Shown: positions 34,497 to 45,502, counted from the first letter of the stretch. The stretch is DNA of 64,000 bases from Sphingomonas sp. Leaf339 (GCF_001426195.1 NZ_LMRS01000012.1:1-64000); one strand, 5' to 3'. The notes: generated by a model not told the origin, from the letters alone. Program-made: numbers and translations.

Positions 34497-34763
34497 TTAC
34501 TTCATGTTGTCGATCTTCTCGTCAGCGGCGTCACGGACGTTGTCCGCAGCTGCTTCGAGGTTGTCCGATGCGTTCTCGAGCGCGGCCGAAGCGGCGACGT
34601 TCGAAGAGTTGTCGGCCAGATCTTCGAGGTTGTCGGCCTGGACTTCCAGGTTATCCGCCATCATCTCGGCATTGTTTTCAACAGCAGCCGCTTCCGGCGA
34701 CTTCGAGCAGGCGGCCACGGACATCAGGCCGGCGGCAGCGAGAACAAAGGCGATCTTCTTCAT
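34497..34763 (-). CDS. Small coiled-coil lipoprotein
   Basis: An 88-residue protein. Signal peptide and lipobox (MKKIAFVLAAAGLMSVAAC), then an acidic Ala/Asn/Asp/Leu-rich helix with heptad-like repeats (ADNLEVQADNLEDLADN and NASDNLEAAADNV). This resembles short Lpp-like or stress lipoproteins, but no family name is certain. GGGAG lies 7 nt before ATG 34763. A sigma-70-like promoter is upstream and two hairpins follow the stop. Confidence 0.82.
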   Translation of the reverse strand: MKKIAFVLAAAGLMSVAACSKSPEAAAVENNAEMMADNLEVQADNLEDLADNSSNVAASAALENASDNLEAAADNVRDAADEKIDNMK

Positions 34764-34823
34764 TCGAATGCTCCCAAGCATAGAAAAAATCGCGTCCGAC
34801 CTGATTGCCGTCGCGAAGCGGCG

Positions 34824-34851
34824 TGCATAGCGGACGGACGGAGGCGGTCAA
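34824..34851 (-). promoter_or_regulatory. Sigma-70-like promoter of coiled-coil lipoprotein
   Basis: On the minus strand TTGACC (34851-34846) and TATGCA (34829-34824) are separated by 16 bp, about 60 nt upstream of the lipoprotein start. Both hexamers are good matches for the vegetative consensus. Confidence 0.45.
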
Positions 34852-34897
34852 CGCGGAAAATTCATCAAACAGCAATGTTGCGACGAGATGATGACAG

Positions 34898-36316
34898 TCA
34901 CGGCTGCCTGACGACGGGTCCGATTTCCTCCGGAGCATTTGCCACGATCGCCAGCATCGTCGTCCAAGCCGCTACGTTCTGGCGCAATTGTTCCGGATCG
35001 ACGCGGTCCAGCGTATCCTCCGGCGTATGGTGTACGTCGAAATATCGCAGGCCCGATTGATTCAGGTCGATTCCGGCCACGCCGGTGCGGATGACCGGGC
35101 CAATGTCCGTCCCATCGCCGCCAACACCCGATCCGCGTACGATTCCGAGCGGGGCAAGGGCGGCGGCCAGCCGGTCGCCGACGTTTTTGGCGCTGTCGGG
35201 CAGGGCGGTCTCAACGCGCCACACCCGGTCGGCGCCGAAGTCGCTTTCACTCGCGCTGGCATGGCGTTCGCCGGCATGGGCCTTGGCATATTCCTGTCCG
35301 CCGAAACCGCCGATCTCCTCGTCGCCGAACCACACGACGCGGATCGTCCGCCGGGGGCGGCCGGCGTCCATCACCAGCTTGGCGGCGGCGGTGGTGATGC
35401 CCAGACCGCTGGCGTCGTCGATCGCGCCGGTGCCCAGTTCCCAACTGTCGAGATGCCCGCCGACCAGCACGATACCGGCATCCTTGTCGGTCCCCGGCAC
35501 CTCGGCGATGACGTTGCCCGACTGGCGCGGGCCGATCAGGCGCGGCGTCAGCGTCAGCTTCAGCGATACCGGCTTCCCCAGCTTCACCATCCGCTCCAGA
35601 TTTTCCGCGTCCGCCACCGACAGCGCGGCGGCCGGTATCGGCGTGACGCCCGCATCGAAGTTCGTCGTGCCGGCATGGGGGCCTCGGCCATGATCGGTGC
35701 CGATCGACCGGATTACGATGGCCGCGGCGCCCTTCTTCGCGGCGATGTTTGGTCCCACGAACCGCGCGGCGCCGCTGCTGCCATAGCTCGATCCATCCTG
35801 CGTGGGCTGCATGGCGTTCGACACGAAGGCGATCCTGCCGGTCAGGCTGCCGTCCGGCACCGCCATCAGGTCGTTCAGGCTGGCAAAGTACACGATCGGC
35901 GCGGTCAGGCCGGCCGCCGGTGTCGCGCCCGAATTGCCCAGCGCGGTCAGTCGCAGGACTTGTGGATAGGGGGCCACCACCTCGGCCGTCTCCACGCCCC
36001 GCTGCCAGACATTCGGCAGGGTATATGTCTCGATTCGCACGTTGCGGAACCCCAACGCCTTCAGCTTCGCCACGCCCCAATCGCGTGCCCGCGCCTGTGC
36101 CGCCGATCCGCCCGTGCCGCGCTGGCCGATCTCGGTCGTCAGCCCTTCGGTGATGGCATAGGCGACATCGTCGCGCAGCGCCTTGTCGCGAAGGGCGGCG
36201 ACCTTCGGATCGACGGCGGCGGCCGGCGGCGCCGCGCGCGATCGGGTGGCGGGCGCTGCCTGTTGCGCGGCGGCGGGTGCGGCGCTGGCAAGCAGCATGA
36301 GGGCGAGGCGCTTCAT
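34898..36316 (-). CDS. M28 family zinc aminopeptidase, exported
   Basis: A 472-residue protein with a Sec signal (MKRLALMLLASAAPAAAQ). A PA-like insert region is near 140-230. The M28 catalytic domain has the zinc ligands GGHLDSWELGTGAIDDASG (His and bridging Asp), the catalytic and metal Glu pair in VVWFGDEEIGGFGG, and later Asp and His (SDFGADR, YFDVHHTPEDT). It should release N-terminal amino acids from peptides in the periplasm. Start ATG 36316 gives a perfect signal peptide. Divergent from ettA. Confidence 0.92.
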   Translation of the reverse strand: MKRLALMLLASAAPAAAQQAAPATRSRAAPPAAAVDPKVAALRDKALRDDVAYAITEGLTTEIGQRGTGGSAAQARARDWGVAKLKALGFRNVRIETYTLPNVWQRGVETAEVVAPYPQVLRLTALGNSGATPAAGLTAPIVYFASLNDLMAVPDGSLTGRIAFVSNAMQPTQDGSSYGSSGAARFVGPNIAAKKGAAAIVIRSIGTDHGRGPHAGTTNFDAGVTPIPAAALSVADAENLERMVKLGKPVSLKLTLTPRLIGPRQSGNVIAEVPGTDKDAGIVLVGGHLDSWELGTGAIDDASGLGITTAAAKLVMDAGRPRRTIRVVWFGDEEIGGFGGQEYAKAHAGERHASASESDFGADRVWRVETALPDSAKNVGDRLAAALAPLGIVRGSGVGGDGTDIGPVIRTGVAGIDLNQSGLRYFDVHHTPEDTLDRVDPEQLRQNVAAWTTMLAIVANAPEEIGPVVRQP

Positions 36317-36496
36317 ATCGATCCCCTTGTTGGTACGTCACATTGGTATGTCGCAGGGGTAGGGCGGATTGCCGCTGCCACACAAGTCGGCATGGATAGG
36401 CACGCCCCGACGCCGTCGTTTGCGTTCCGGCCCCGGCACGGCTATTTGCGCGTGGAAGTTTTCCCGCCATTCCAACGCATGGAGCGCGAGCCCCCG

Positions 36497-38176
<1,680 letters not shown>

Positions 38177-38182
38177 TCGGGG

Positions 38183-39361
38183 GTGGCGGTGGTCGAGGAA
38201 TCTCCTGGTGGCGACGCACCGCCCGGCGCGGGCGAGCTGGAATATCGCCTGCGCCAGCAATCCGTCTTGGCAGATTTCGGGATCGAGGCACTACGCGCCC
38301 GCGATCTCGATCCGCTGTTGCAACGCGCCGTGGAGTTATGCGCGGACGGCATGCAATCGCGGTACTGCAAGTTCCTCGAAGGTTGTCCCGATCGTGACAA
38401 GCTGATCGTGCGTACCGGCGTCGGCTGGCGGGCTGGCGTCGTCGGGCAGGTCGAAATGCGCTCGGATCTCGGCTCGCCCGCCGGCTTTGCCTACCAAACG
38501 GGCGAACCGGTCATCTCGAATCATCTTGAGAACGAGACTCGGTTTCGCACCCCCGCCTTCATGGCCGACCATCAGATCCGCCGCGCGATCAACGTACTGG
38601 TCCATGCCGGCGGTGACCGGTTCGGCGTGTTGGAAGTCGACAGTCCGGACGAGGGCAAGTTTGAGGCTGCCGATCTCGCCTTCATGCAGGGGTTCGCCAA
38701 CCTGATCGGCGTCGCGATCGAACGCCAGCAGACCGAGGCCCGCCTGAACGACGCGCTGGTCCATCAGGAATTGCTGACGCGCGAGGCGAGCCACCGCGTG
38801 AAGAACAGTCTCGCGCTGGTGTCGGCGATGCTGAACCTCCAGATGCAGGAAGACGACGATCCCCGCATCTCCCGGTTGCTCGGTGACGCGCAGGCTCGGA
38901 TTACAGCCATCGCGCAGGCGCACGACCAGTTGTGGCGCGGCGACAAGGTGGGTATCGTGCAGCTCGACGATCTCGTCGGCGGCATCGTCGCGCAGCTTCG
39001 CGAACAATCCGCCGGTCATGATATCGCTTGCGACGTCGTCGATATCGAACTCAGCGCGGACGCCGCGATCCCGATCGGTCTGCTCGTCACCGAACTCGTC
39101 ACCAATGCGATCAAATACGCCTATGGCGACGAAACCGGGCCGATCACCGTTCAGATCACGGTCGCGGACGAACGCATGTCGATCGTCGTGGCCGATCGCG
39201 GGATCGGATTGCCGGCGGACGTCGAAGGGAAGGCGGCATCGCGCACCAGTCTGGGCATGCGCATGATCCACAGCCTCGTACGCCAGCTGCGCGGCGATAT
39301 CGTCTTCGAGGATGCCGGACCTGGCGTTCGGGTATGCGTCACAGCCAGTCCCCGGTACTGA
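38183..39361 (+). CDS. GAF-domain HWE/HisKA_2 histidine kinase
   Basis: A 392-residue soluble sensor kinase. GAF domain about 30-180 (ADFGIEALRARDLDPLLQRA, NVLVHAGGDRFGVLEVDS), then a HisKA_2/HWE kinase with acceptor His204 in EASHRVKNSLALVSAMLNLQ, and ATP-binding ELVTNAIKYAYG and DRGIGLP. This class often feeds stress or light responses through separate receivers. GTG start is 6 nt after ettA, so the two are probably co-transcribed. The ligand of the GAF domain is unknown. Confidence 0.9.
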   Translation: MAVVEESPGGDAPPGAGELEYRLRQQSVLADFGIEALRARDLDPLLQRAVELCADGMQSRYCKFLEGCPDRDKLIVRTGVGWRAGVVGQVEMRSDLGSPAGFAYQTGEPVISNHLENETRFRTPAFMADHQIRRAINVLVHAGGDRFGVLEVDSPDEGKFEAADLAFMQGFANLIGVAIERQQTEARLNDALVHQELLTREASHRVKNSLALVSAMLNLQMQEDDDPRISRLLGDAQARITAIAQAHDQLWRGDKVGIVQLDDLVGGIVAQLREQSAGHDIACDVVDIELSADAAIPIGLLVTELVTNAIKYAYGDETGPITVQITVADERMSIVVADRGIGLPADVEGKAASRTSLGMRMIHSLVRQLRGDIVFEDAGPGVRVCVTASPRY

Positions 39362-39456
39362 TCTCAGTCCTTCAGATTCATGCTGGATTAATTCTGCAAC
39401 ATTCGGTACGGCGCGGTTAACAGGCCCGCAAGAGGTCTCCACGATTGGAGAGTTTG

Positions 39457-39591
39457 ATGCCCCGTCAGCGTACCGGAAGACTTGCTGCCTTTATCGTGCT
39501 CATTGCGGCTGGGGCAGCGGTAGTCGGTGCTGGTCTGCCGGATCGCCCCTCGCTGAAAGACGCGACGGCACCGATCGCCAGGCAGCTCTAA
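39457..39591 (+). CDS. Very small membrane protein, hypothetical
   Basis: A 44-residue reading frame: basic start MPRQRTGR, one hydrophobic helix (LAAFIVLIAAGAAVVGAGL), then a short polar tail. GGAG lies 6 nt before the ATG and nothing else occupies this stretch. No family recognised; it is supported by ribosome site, helix and position only. It ends 3 nt before the convergent NYN gene stop. Confidence 0.45.
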   Translation: MPRQRTGRLAAFIVLIAAGAAVVGAGLPDRPSLKDATAPIARQL

Positions 39592-39594
39592 GCT

Positions 39595-40395
39595 TTACCG
39601 TACCCGGCGCACATAGGCGCGACCATTGTCGCGCCGTTCCATCTGAAAATTGGGTACGGCGGCGATCAAGTCGGATAGCTGCCGATAGCCGAAATTGCGC
39701 ACATCGAAGCTGGACCGGTTTCCCGCCAACTGGCCCATCGCAGACAGGCTGACGAACCCCCGCTCGTCGCGCCGCACCGAATCATACGCGTCGATCAGCA
39801 GCTTCAATAATTCAGGATCGACCTGTCCCGTTCCCTTGGCCGGAGCAGGCGCTTGCCGCGTCGTGCTTGTGGGCATCGCCGCTCCGATCGCCGGCGGCAA
39901 CGAATCCGAAATCGGCACATCGGTCGCCACGATCGGTCGCTTGGCGGTGGCTTCCGCCGTCAGCGCGCCGACATCGATGAAGCGCGTGCAGGCTTGGCGA
40001 AAGGCTTCGGGCGTCCGGTTGGTGCCGAACGCATAAACCGGGATACCCTCCTGCCGGATACGCATCGCCAGCGGCATGAAATCCGAGTCCGACGACATGA
40101 TTCCGAATCCCTCGATCTTGCCGCGGAACAACAGGTCCATGGCGTCGATCGTCATCTTCATGTCGGTGGCGTTCTTGCCCTTGGTCAGGTCGAACTGCTG
40201 TTGCGGCTCGATGCCATGCTTCACGGTCATGTCGCGCCAGCCCTTCAGGCCGGGCTTCGACCAGTTTCCGTACACCCGCCGCACATTGACGGTCCCCAAT
40301 TCCGCCAGCACGGTCAGTACCGGGTCCAGCGTCGCGGCGGAGGCATTGTCGGCGTCGATCAGCAGAGCGACGTTACGGGTGGGGGTATAATCCAT
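39595..40395 (-). CDS. NYN (LabA/PIN-like) domain protein with OST-HTH/LOTUS
   Basis: A 266-residue protein. The N-terminal NYN domain (1-150) has the acidic catalytic-type residues in VALLIDADNASA, KNATDMKMTIDAMD and GIMSSDSDFMPLA, predicting a metal-dependent RNase fold. The C-terminal 75 residues form an OST-HTH/LOTUS module (PELLKLLIDAYDSVRR, then FGYRQLSDLIAA) that binds RNA, G-quadruplexes or partners. A variable linker joins them. It may process or decay RNA; its targets are unknown. Confidence 0.88.
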   Translation of the reverse strand: MDYTPTRNVALLIDADNASAATLDPVLTVLAELGTVNVRRVYGNWSKPGLKGWRDMTVKHGIEPQQQFDLTKGKNATDMKMTIDAMDLLFRGKIEGFGIMSSDSDFMPLAMRIRQEGIPVYAFGTNRTPEAFRQACTRFIDVGALTAEATAKRPIVATDVPISDSLPPAIGAAMPTSTTRQAPAPAKGTGQVDPELLKLLIDAYDSVRRDERGFVSLSAMGQLAGNRSSFDVRNFGYRQLSDLIAAVPNFQMERRDNGRAYVRRVR

Positions 40396-40440
40396 CCCGC
40401 CTTCTCGCCGAGCCGCCCCGCGCCCGCAAGCCTCTGCCCG

Positions 40441-40641
40441 TCACCGCGTCACGATTGCATCGGGCTCAGCCTCATCGTCGTCATTGGCGTCGCGCAACTC
40501 GGCCTGCAAGGCGAATTCGGCCTGAAGGCTGCCGCCCATCCCGCCGGCGATCGCGTCCAGACCCGTCTCGCGCAGCGCCGCTCTGATGATCGCCTCGTCC
40601 TCGGCCTCGCGTGCCGGATTGTCGCGCTGGCGCTCCGTCAT
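40441..40641 (-). CDS. Hypothetical small acidic protein
   Basis: A 66-residue protein with no hydrophobic segment, rich in Ala, Glu, Asp and Arg, ending DDDEAEPDAIVTR. AAGGAG precedes the ATG at 40641; an in-frame ATG at 40665 is possible. Family not recognised. It lies between the GreB-like and NYN genes, all leftward. Confidence 0.6.
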   Translation of the reverse strand: MTERQRDNPAREAEDEAIIRAALRETGLDAIAGGMGGSLQAEFALQAELRDANDDDEAEPDAIVTR

Positions 40642-40689
40642 CCTAGTGTCTCCTTCGACCATCAACCGATGCGGGCAAGGCGGTGTTCC

Positions 40690-41175
40690 TCACGTCGTCG
40701 GATAGGCGACCGCCACGACCTCATATTCCTTCTCGCCGGCGGGCAGAATTACCCGGCGCAGATCACCGACCGCGCTGCCGCGCAGGGCACGGGCCAACGG
40801 TGCGCTCCACCCGATCCGACCGACCGCGGCATCCGTCTCGTCGTCGCCGACCAGCGTCAGGGTCCGTTCCCGGTCTTCCTCGTCCACGATCGTCACGCTG
40901 GCGCCGAACCACGCCCGCGCGCGATCCTCCTGGCGGGCGGGATCGACGACCTTCGCCGCCTGCATCCGCTTCGACAGCCAGCCCAGCCGCCGGTCGATCT
41001 CGCGCAACCGCTTGCGGCCATAGATGTAGTCGCCATTCTCTGACCGGTCGCCGTTCCCCGCCGCCCAGCTGATCGTCTCGACGAGCGCGGGGCGTTCGGT
41101 GCCGAACAACCGCTCATATTCCGCGCGCAGCGTCGCATAGCCGGCCGGCGTGATGTAATTGGGCCGCGCCTCCAT
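40690..41175 (-). CDS. GreA/GreB-family transcription elongation factor
   Basis: A 161-residue protein. N-terminal coiled coil (1-75) with the tip acidic residues in GDRSENGDYIYGRKRL, and C-terminal FKBP-like domain (TLVGDDETDAAVGRIGWSAP, LARALRGSAVGD). These factors enter the RNA polymerase secondary channel and stimulate transcript cleavage in backtracked complexes. Sequence and length are closest to GreB. The start shares one base with the stop of the lytic transglycosylase (TGATG), so translation is coupled. Confidence 0.9.
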   Translation of the reverse strand: MEARPNYITPAGYATLRAEYERLFGTERPALVETISWAAGNGDRSENGDYIYGRKRLREIDRRLGWLSKRMQAAKVVDPARQEDRARAWFGASVTIVDEEDRERTLTLVGDDETDAAVGRIGWSAPLARALRGSAVGDLRRVILPAGEKEYEVVAVAYPTT

Positions 41176-43229
41176 CAGCCTGGCCGCGACTTGCCGAGAT
41201 ACCAGGACAGGCGCGCCGCACCCTGACTCTTGGCGCGGGTGGGATTCATCAGGTCATACACGACCGCATTCTCCAGCACGCGCTGCACATAATTGCGCGT
41301 TTCGCCATACGGGATCAGCTCGACCCAATCGACCATGTCGATCGCGCCGGTGCGCGGATCGCCGAACTGGCGCAGCCATTTGTTCACGTTGCCGCCACCG
41401 GCATTGTACGCGGCCACCGCCAGTGGGAAGCTGTTGTAATTGGCATAGACGCGCTGGAAATAGCTCGATCCCAGCATGATCGAGATGAACGGATCGCTCG
41501 ACAATTGCTCGGGCGTAAAACTCAGGCCGATCTTGCCGCCCTGTTCGCGCGCGGTGGCGGGCATCAACTGCATCAGACCGCGCGCTCCCGCGCCGCTCAC
41601 CGCCGCCCGGTCGAACTGACTCTCCTGCCGCGCGATCGCGTGGATCAGCGTCCAGTTGCCCTCATACCCCGCCGGCACCGGCACCACGGGAAAGCCCGCC
41701 GCCGAGTAATCGGTCAGGCCGTTCTGCATCGCGCTGCGCCCGACCATCACCGCCAGATCGGGGCGGCCAATCTGGCGCGACAGTTCGTCCGCTAGCAGAT
41801 GATCGGTCGCGCTGGTCGCATCCGCCGCGATCTGGCGGACAAAGGCGGTCTGGTCCTGCCACTGGCCGATCTGACCCAGGAAGCGTGCGGCCTGCACCGT
41901 TTCGCGATTGGTGAACGCCGCGCGGACCGCGGGATCGATCGTCGGCGCCGCGATCGCGGGCGGGGCGACCAGCGGACGCCCGGTCCGCTCCAGCGCCAGT
42001 TGCCCGTAATATTGGTCGCGATACCCCGCCGCCCGCGCATAGAACGCCGTCGCCTGTTCGGCCATGCCGGCTGCTTCCGCCGCGCGTCCGGCCCAGTAGA
42101 AGCCCTTGGCCCGCGTCTGCGGCGCCTGACTGCCACGGCCATAGCGATCGAACATCGTCATCGCATCGGCGGGCCGGTTCAACTGCTTCAGCGCGGTCTG
42201 CCCCGCCAGCCACGCCAGCGAGGTGTAATCGTCGCGCTCGCCATACGGCTTGGTCGAAACGTCGGTGCCGACCGGATAGGCATCGTCGATCTGCCGCGCG
42301 ATGTCGTAGGCGACCTGATGCTGTCCGTCCGCCGCCGCACCGCGCGCGTTGACCAGCAGGACTTCGTACCATTTTTCGACATGGCCCGGCCGGCTGGCGA
42401 GCGTCCGCGTTTGCGCCAGCCAGGTCCGCGCACTGGGGCTCAACGTATCGCGCAGCCACGTCGCGCGATCCGCGATGTAGCCCGCGTCATTGGCATAGAT
42501 CGCCTGTGTCGCCGCCGACAGTTCGGCGGCGTTGGCCGCCTTCGTCCGGAACGCCAGCCGCGCCTCGAACACCGGCCGCTTTGCCGCGCTGACCAGCGGC
42601 AATTGCCGCATCGCCAGCGTCGTCTGCCCCTGCCACAACAGGGCATCCATGCGCGCGTCCTGATCGGCGGGCGTCAGCGCGCCGGGAAAGCTCGTCAGCA
42701 CGACGCTTTCGTCGGTCGTCGACAGCGATCCCATCCGCCACGCCGCCCGCGCCGCCGCATCCGCGCCCGCCCGGTCGCCCGCCGCCAGCAACGCCCGCGC
42801 CTGCGCCACCATGCCCGTCGCCGTCAGCGGCGGATATTTGCGAAAGAACGCCGCGACATTTCCCGGCGATCCCGTGCCCAGCCCCGCCTGCCGCTCCGCC
42901 GCGCGTCGGTTCGCCGTCTCGCCCGGCCAGCCGGGATGCGCGATGACGAAATTGGCATAGCTGTCGAACGGCAGTGCATCGGTCTGTTGCAGGGCCCGCC
43001 ACTGCGCCAGCGCCGATGCGATCGCCGGGTTGCTGGGGGCCACCATCACCGGGGCGGCGGAGCGGACCGTGGTGGTGGTCGCAATGGCCGCGCCGCGATT
43101 GGCGGCCTCGGTCTGGGCGCGGTCGATCGCGTCCTGTGACTGGGTGGAATAGGGGGGTGTCGACTGGGACAGCGCGGCGGTGCCGGCCAGCATCGCCAGC
43201 AGCATCCCTGATTTCATCGGTGCGATCAT
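41175..43229 (-). CDS. Soluble lytic murein transglycosylase (Slt-like)
   Basis: A 684-residue periplasmic enzyme. Signal peptide at the N-terminus (MKSGMLLAMLAGTAALS), a long alpha-helical superhelical U/L-domain region (about 60-500) and a C-terminal catalytic SLT domain with Glu in AIARQESQFDRAA, GARGLMQLMPATA and AVAAYNAGGGNVNKW. It cleaves peptidoglycan to 1,6-anhydromuropeptides. ATG 43217 is an equally good start. Divergent from dapA. Confidence 0.92.
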   Translation of the reverse strand: MIAPMKSGMLLAMLAGTAALSQSTPPYSTQSQDAIDRAQTEAANRGAAIATTTTVRSAAPVMVAPSNPAIASALAQWRALQQTDALPFDSYANFVIAHPGWPGETANRRAAERQAGLGTGSPGNVAAFFRKYPPLTATGMVAQARALLAAGDRAGADAAARAAWRMGSLSTTDESVVLTSFPGALTPADQDARMDALLWQGQTTLAMRQLPLVSAAKRPVFEARLAFRTKAANAAELSAATQAIYANDAGYIADRATWLRDTLSPSARTWLAQTRTLASRPGHVEKWYEVLLVNARGAAADGQHQVAYDIARQIDDAYPVGTDVSTKPYGERDDYTSLAWLAGQTALKQLNRPADAMTMFDRYGRGSQAPQTRAKGFYWAGRAAEAAGMAEQATAFYARAAGYRDQYYGQLALERTGRPLVAPPAIAAPTIDPAVRAAFTNRETVQAARFLGQIGQWQDQTAFVRQIAADATSATDHLLADELSRQIGRPDLAVMVGRSAMQNGLTDYSAAGFPVVPVPAGYEGNWTLIHAIARQESQFDRAAVSGAGARGLMQLMPATAREQGGKIGLSFTPEQLSSDPFISIMLGSSYFQRVYANYNSFPLAVAAYNAGGGNVNKWLRQFGDPRTGAIDMVDWVELIPYGETRNYVQRVLENAVVYDLMNPTRAKSQGAARLSWYLGKSRPG

Positions 43230-43306
43230 GTGGACAGATTACGCATCGCACCCGTATCTGTCCTGAACGAAATGCACCCAAGCTGCCCAAAAGGACGCCT
43301 GCACCC

Positions 43307-44191
43307 ATGTTTTCCGGTTCGATTCCCGCGCTCGTCACCCCGTTCGACGCGGCCGGTGATTTCGACGAGGCGGTGTTCCGCGATTTCGTCGAATGGCAGA
43401 TCGCGGAAGGATCAGCCGCGCTGGTCGCCTGCGGCACCACGGGTGAGGCCGCGACGCTCAGCTATGACGAACATTTCCACGTCGTCCGCGTCTGCGTGGA
43501 TCAGGCGAGGGGGCGGGTGCCCGTCATCGCCGGCGCGGGCTCCAACGATACCCGCGTCGCCACCGCCAATCTGCGCGCCGCCAGGGATGCCGGCGCCGAT
43601 GCCGCGCTGATGGTGCCACCCTATTACAACCGCCCCTCCCAAGAGGGCATCTTCCGCCATTTCGAGGCGCTGGCCGCCGATGCGCCGTTGCCAATCGTCC
43701 TCTACAACGTGCCGGGCCGCACCGTCACCGACATCCAGCCCGCCACCGTCATCCGCATCGTGCAGGCGTTTCCGTCGGTGTTCGTCGGCATCAAGGACGC
43801 GTCCGGCGCGCTCGGCCGTGTCTCGCAGCATCGCGGTGCGCTCGGCACCAGCTTCGTTCAGTTGTCGGGCAATGACGACCTCGCACTCGCCTATAACGCG
43901 ATGGGTGGCACCGGCTGCATCTCCGTCACCGCCAACGCCGCGCCGCGCCTGTCCGCCGATTTTCAGGCGGCTTGTGCGGCCGGCGACATGGCGACCGCGC
44001 TCGCGCTCCACGACCGCCTCTATCCGCTCCACGACGCGATGTTCACCGATGCATCGCCCGGCCCCGTGAAATACGCCATGACCCGGGTCCGCCCCGGCTT
44101 CCCCGCGCATCTCCGCCTGCCGATGACGCCCGCGAACGACGCCGCGCGCGCGCTCGTCGATGCGGCGCTGGATCATGCCGGGCTGATCTAA
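43307..44191 (+). CDS. dapA: 4-hydroxy-tetrahydrodipicolinate synthase
   Basis: A 294-residue enzyme condensing pyruvate with aspartate semialdehyde in lysine/diaminopimelate synthesis. Pyruvate-binding [11 protein letters not shown], catalytic Tyr in [11 protein letters not shown] and Schiff-base Lys in [11 protein letters not shown] are all present. ATG 43307 is chosen since [13 protein letters not shown] is the family start; the open frame upstream is not coding. It is the housekeeping member, distinct from the hydroxyproline-island paralogue. Confidence 0.95.
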   Translation: MFSGSIPALVTPFDAAGDFDEAVFRDFVEWQIAEGSAALVACGTTGEAATLSYDEHFHVVRVCVDQARGRVPVIAGAGSNDTRVATANLRAARDAGADAALMVPPYYNRPSQEGIFRHFEALAADAPLPIVLYNVPGRTVTDIQPATVIRIVQAFPSVFVGIKDASGALGRVSQHRGALGTSFVQLSGNDDLALAYNAMGGTGCISVTANAAPRLSADFQAACAAGDMATALALHDRLYPLHDAMFTDASPGPVKYAMTRVRPGFPAHLRLPMTPANDAARALVDAALDHAGLI

Positions 44192-44302
44192 GAGCCATCT
44201 TCCGGGGCCTTTCACGCCAGGCGAGAAACCGGCTGTCCTACAGGGCGGGACTTCCGGTAACACCAACTTTCGCTCTTTCTCACCCCTAGTCCCCGGCGAT
44301 TG

Positions 44303-44345
44303 TATAATGCTCGCGCGCTCATGCGCCCGCGCGCGATCGCGCGCG
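44303..44345 (+). promoter_or_regulatory. Candidate smpB promoter and GC palindrome
   Basis: TATAAT (44303-44308) lies 158 nt before smpB with no good -35. Twenty bases on is an 18-bp perfect palindrome CGCGCGCGATCGCGCGCG (44328-44345) in the presumed leader. It could form a hairpin or simply reflect GC bias. The rest of the 274-nt gap after dapA shows no gene. Confidence 0.35.
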
Positions 44346-44465
44346 CATGGACGTGTGACTTTAGTGACGTTTCGCCCCGGCCGACGCTCTGGCGATCGTC
44401 ACTTTGCGCCCACTCGGCGTCCGCCGCTTCCCAACGGCGTATCGGCCGCCTACATCGCCATTCAC

Positions 44466-44948
44466 ATGCCCCGCCCAAAACCCGTCGCCTTCGACAAGAA
44501 GAAGATCGTCGCCGAGAACCGTCGCGCCCGGTTCGAATATTCGATCGATACCGTCTACGAGGCGGGGATCGCGCTGACCGGTACGGAGGTGAAGAGCCTG
44601 CGCTTCGGCGAAGGATCGATCGCCGAAAGCTATGCCGAGGTGAAGGGCAAGGAAGTCTGGCTGGTGAACGCCAACGTCCCCGAATTCAGCCACGGCAACC
44701 GCTTCAATCACGAGGCCAAACGCCCCCGCAAGCTGCTGCTGCACGAACGCGAGATCAACAAGATGCACGGCGCGGTCGCCAGACAGGGCATGACGCTCGT
44801 GCCATTGTCCGTCTATTTCAATTCGCAGGGGCGCGCGAAGGTAGAACTTGCGTTGGCTAAGGGCCGCAAGGACCACGACAAGCGCGAACACATCAAGGAA
44901 CGCGAGTGGAAGCGTGAGGCCGGGCGCGTGCTCCGCGATCGCGGCTGA
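44466..44948 (+). CDS. smpB: SsrA-binding protein SmpB
   Basis: A 160-residue tmRNA-binding protein needed for ribosome rescue. Family landmarks: [72 protein letters not shown], and the basic C-tail. ATG 44466 gives the usual N-terminus. Its TGA shares a base with the next ATG (TGATG), coupling it to the DUF2062 gene. Confidence 0.96.
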   Translation: MPRPKPVAFDKKKIVAENRRARFEYSIDTVYEAGIALTGTEVKSLRFGEGSIAESYAEVKGKEVWLVNANVPEFSHGNRFNHEAKRPRKLLLHEREINKMHGAVARQGMTLVPLSVYFNSQGRAKVELALAKGRKDHDKREHIKEREWKREAGRVLRDRG

Positions 44949-45502
44949 TGGCATCGACGGCCCCCGGCGTGTGGCATCGCAGCGCCGCGTGGTGCCGCCG
45001 CAACCTTCCGACCCGCGAGTCGATGGAAAAGAGCCGGATGCTCCGCCCCGTCGCCCACCGCGTACTGGCACCCGAACTGTGGCGCTTCACCCGCCGCTCG
45101 GTGCCGCGCGGCGTCGCCCTCGGCATGGTCGCCGGCGTGCTGTTCCCGGTCGCGCAGATCGCCATTGCCGCCGTCTTCGCGCTGCCGTTCCGCGCCAACG
45201 TGCCGGTCGCCGCGCTGACGACGTTCATCACCAACCCACTGACCACGCCTTTTATCCTCGTCTTCGCCTATTGGATCGGCACCTGGATGTTACGCCTCGA
45301 CACCCCCGTCGTCGCCCAGCCGGTGGCCGATGCCGCCACCAACTGGCTGCAATGGCTGTGGAAGGCGGGGCCGGCGACGATCACCGGTCTGGTCGTCATC
45401 GCGCTGGTGTCGGCGCTGGTCGGCTATGCGCTCTCCACGCTCGGCTGGCGTTTGTGGATCGCCCGTAAATGGCGCACGCGGCATCATCACAAGGCGAATT
45501 GA
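44948..45502 (+). CDS. DUF2062 membrane protein
   Basis: A 184-residue inner-membrane protein of the DUF2062 family. RSVPRGVALGMVAGVLFPV and the paired-helix region TTFITNPLTTPFILVFAYWIG are diagnostic; three or four helices in all. Function unknown. Starts on the smpB stop. Confidence 0.9.
   Translation: MASTAPGVWHRSAAWCRRNLPTRESMEKSRMLRPVAHRVLAPELWRFTRRSVPRGVALGMVAGVLFPVAQIAIAAVFALPFRANVPVAALTTFITNPLTTPFILVFAYWIGTWMLRLDTPVVAQPVADAATNWLQWLWKAGPATITGLVVIALVSALVGYALSTLGWRLWIARKWRTRHHHKAN

Noticed and set aside
34988..36496. 500-codon N-terminal extension of EttA
   Set aside because: It is antisense to the M28 peptidase, unlike any ABC-F protein, and the normal EttA start ATG 36497 is present.
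44328..44345. 18-bp GC palindrome as a protein-binding site
   Set aside because: Alternating CG sequence in a GC-rich genome is likely by composition alone; kept only as part of the smpB leader description.
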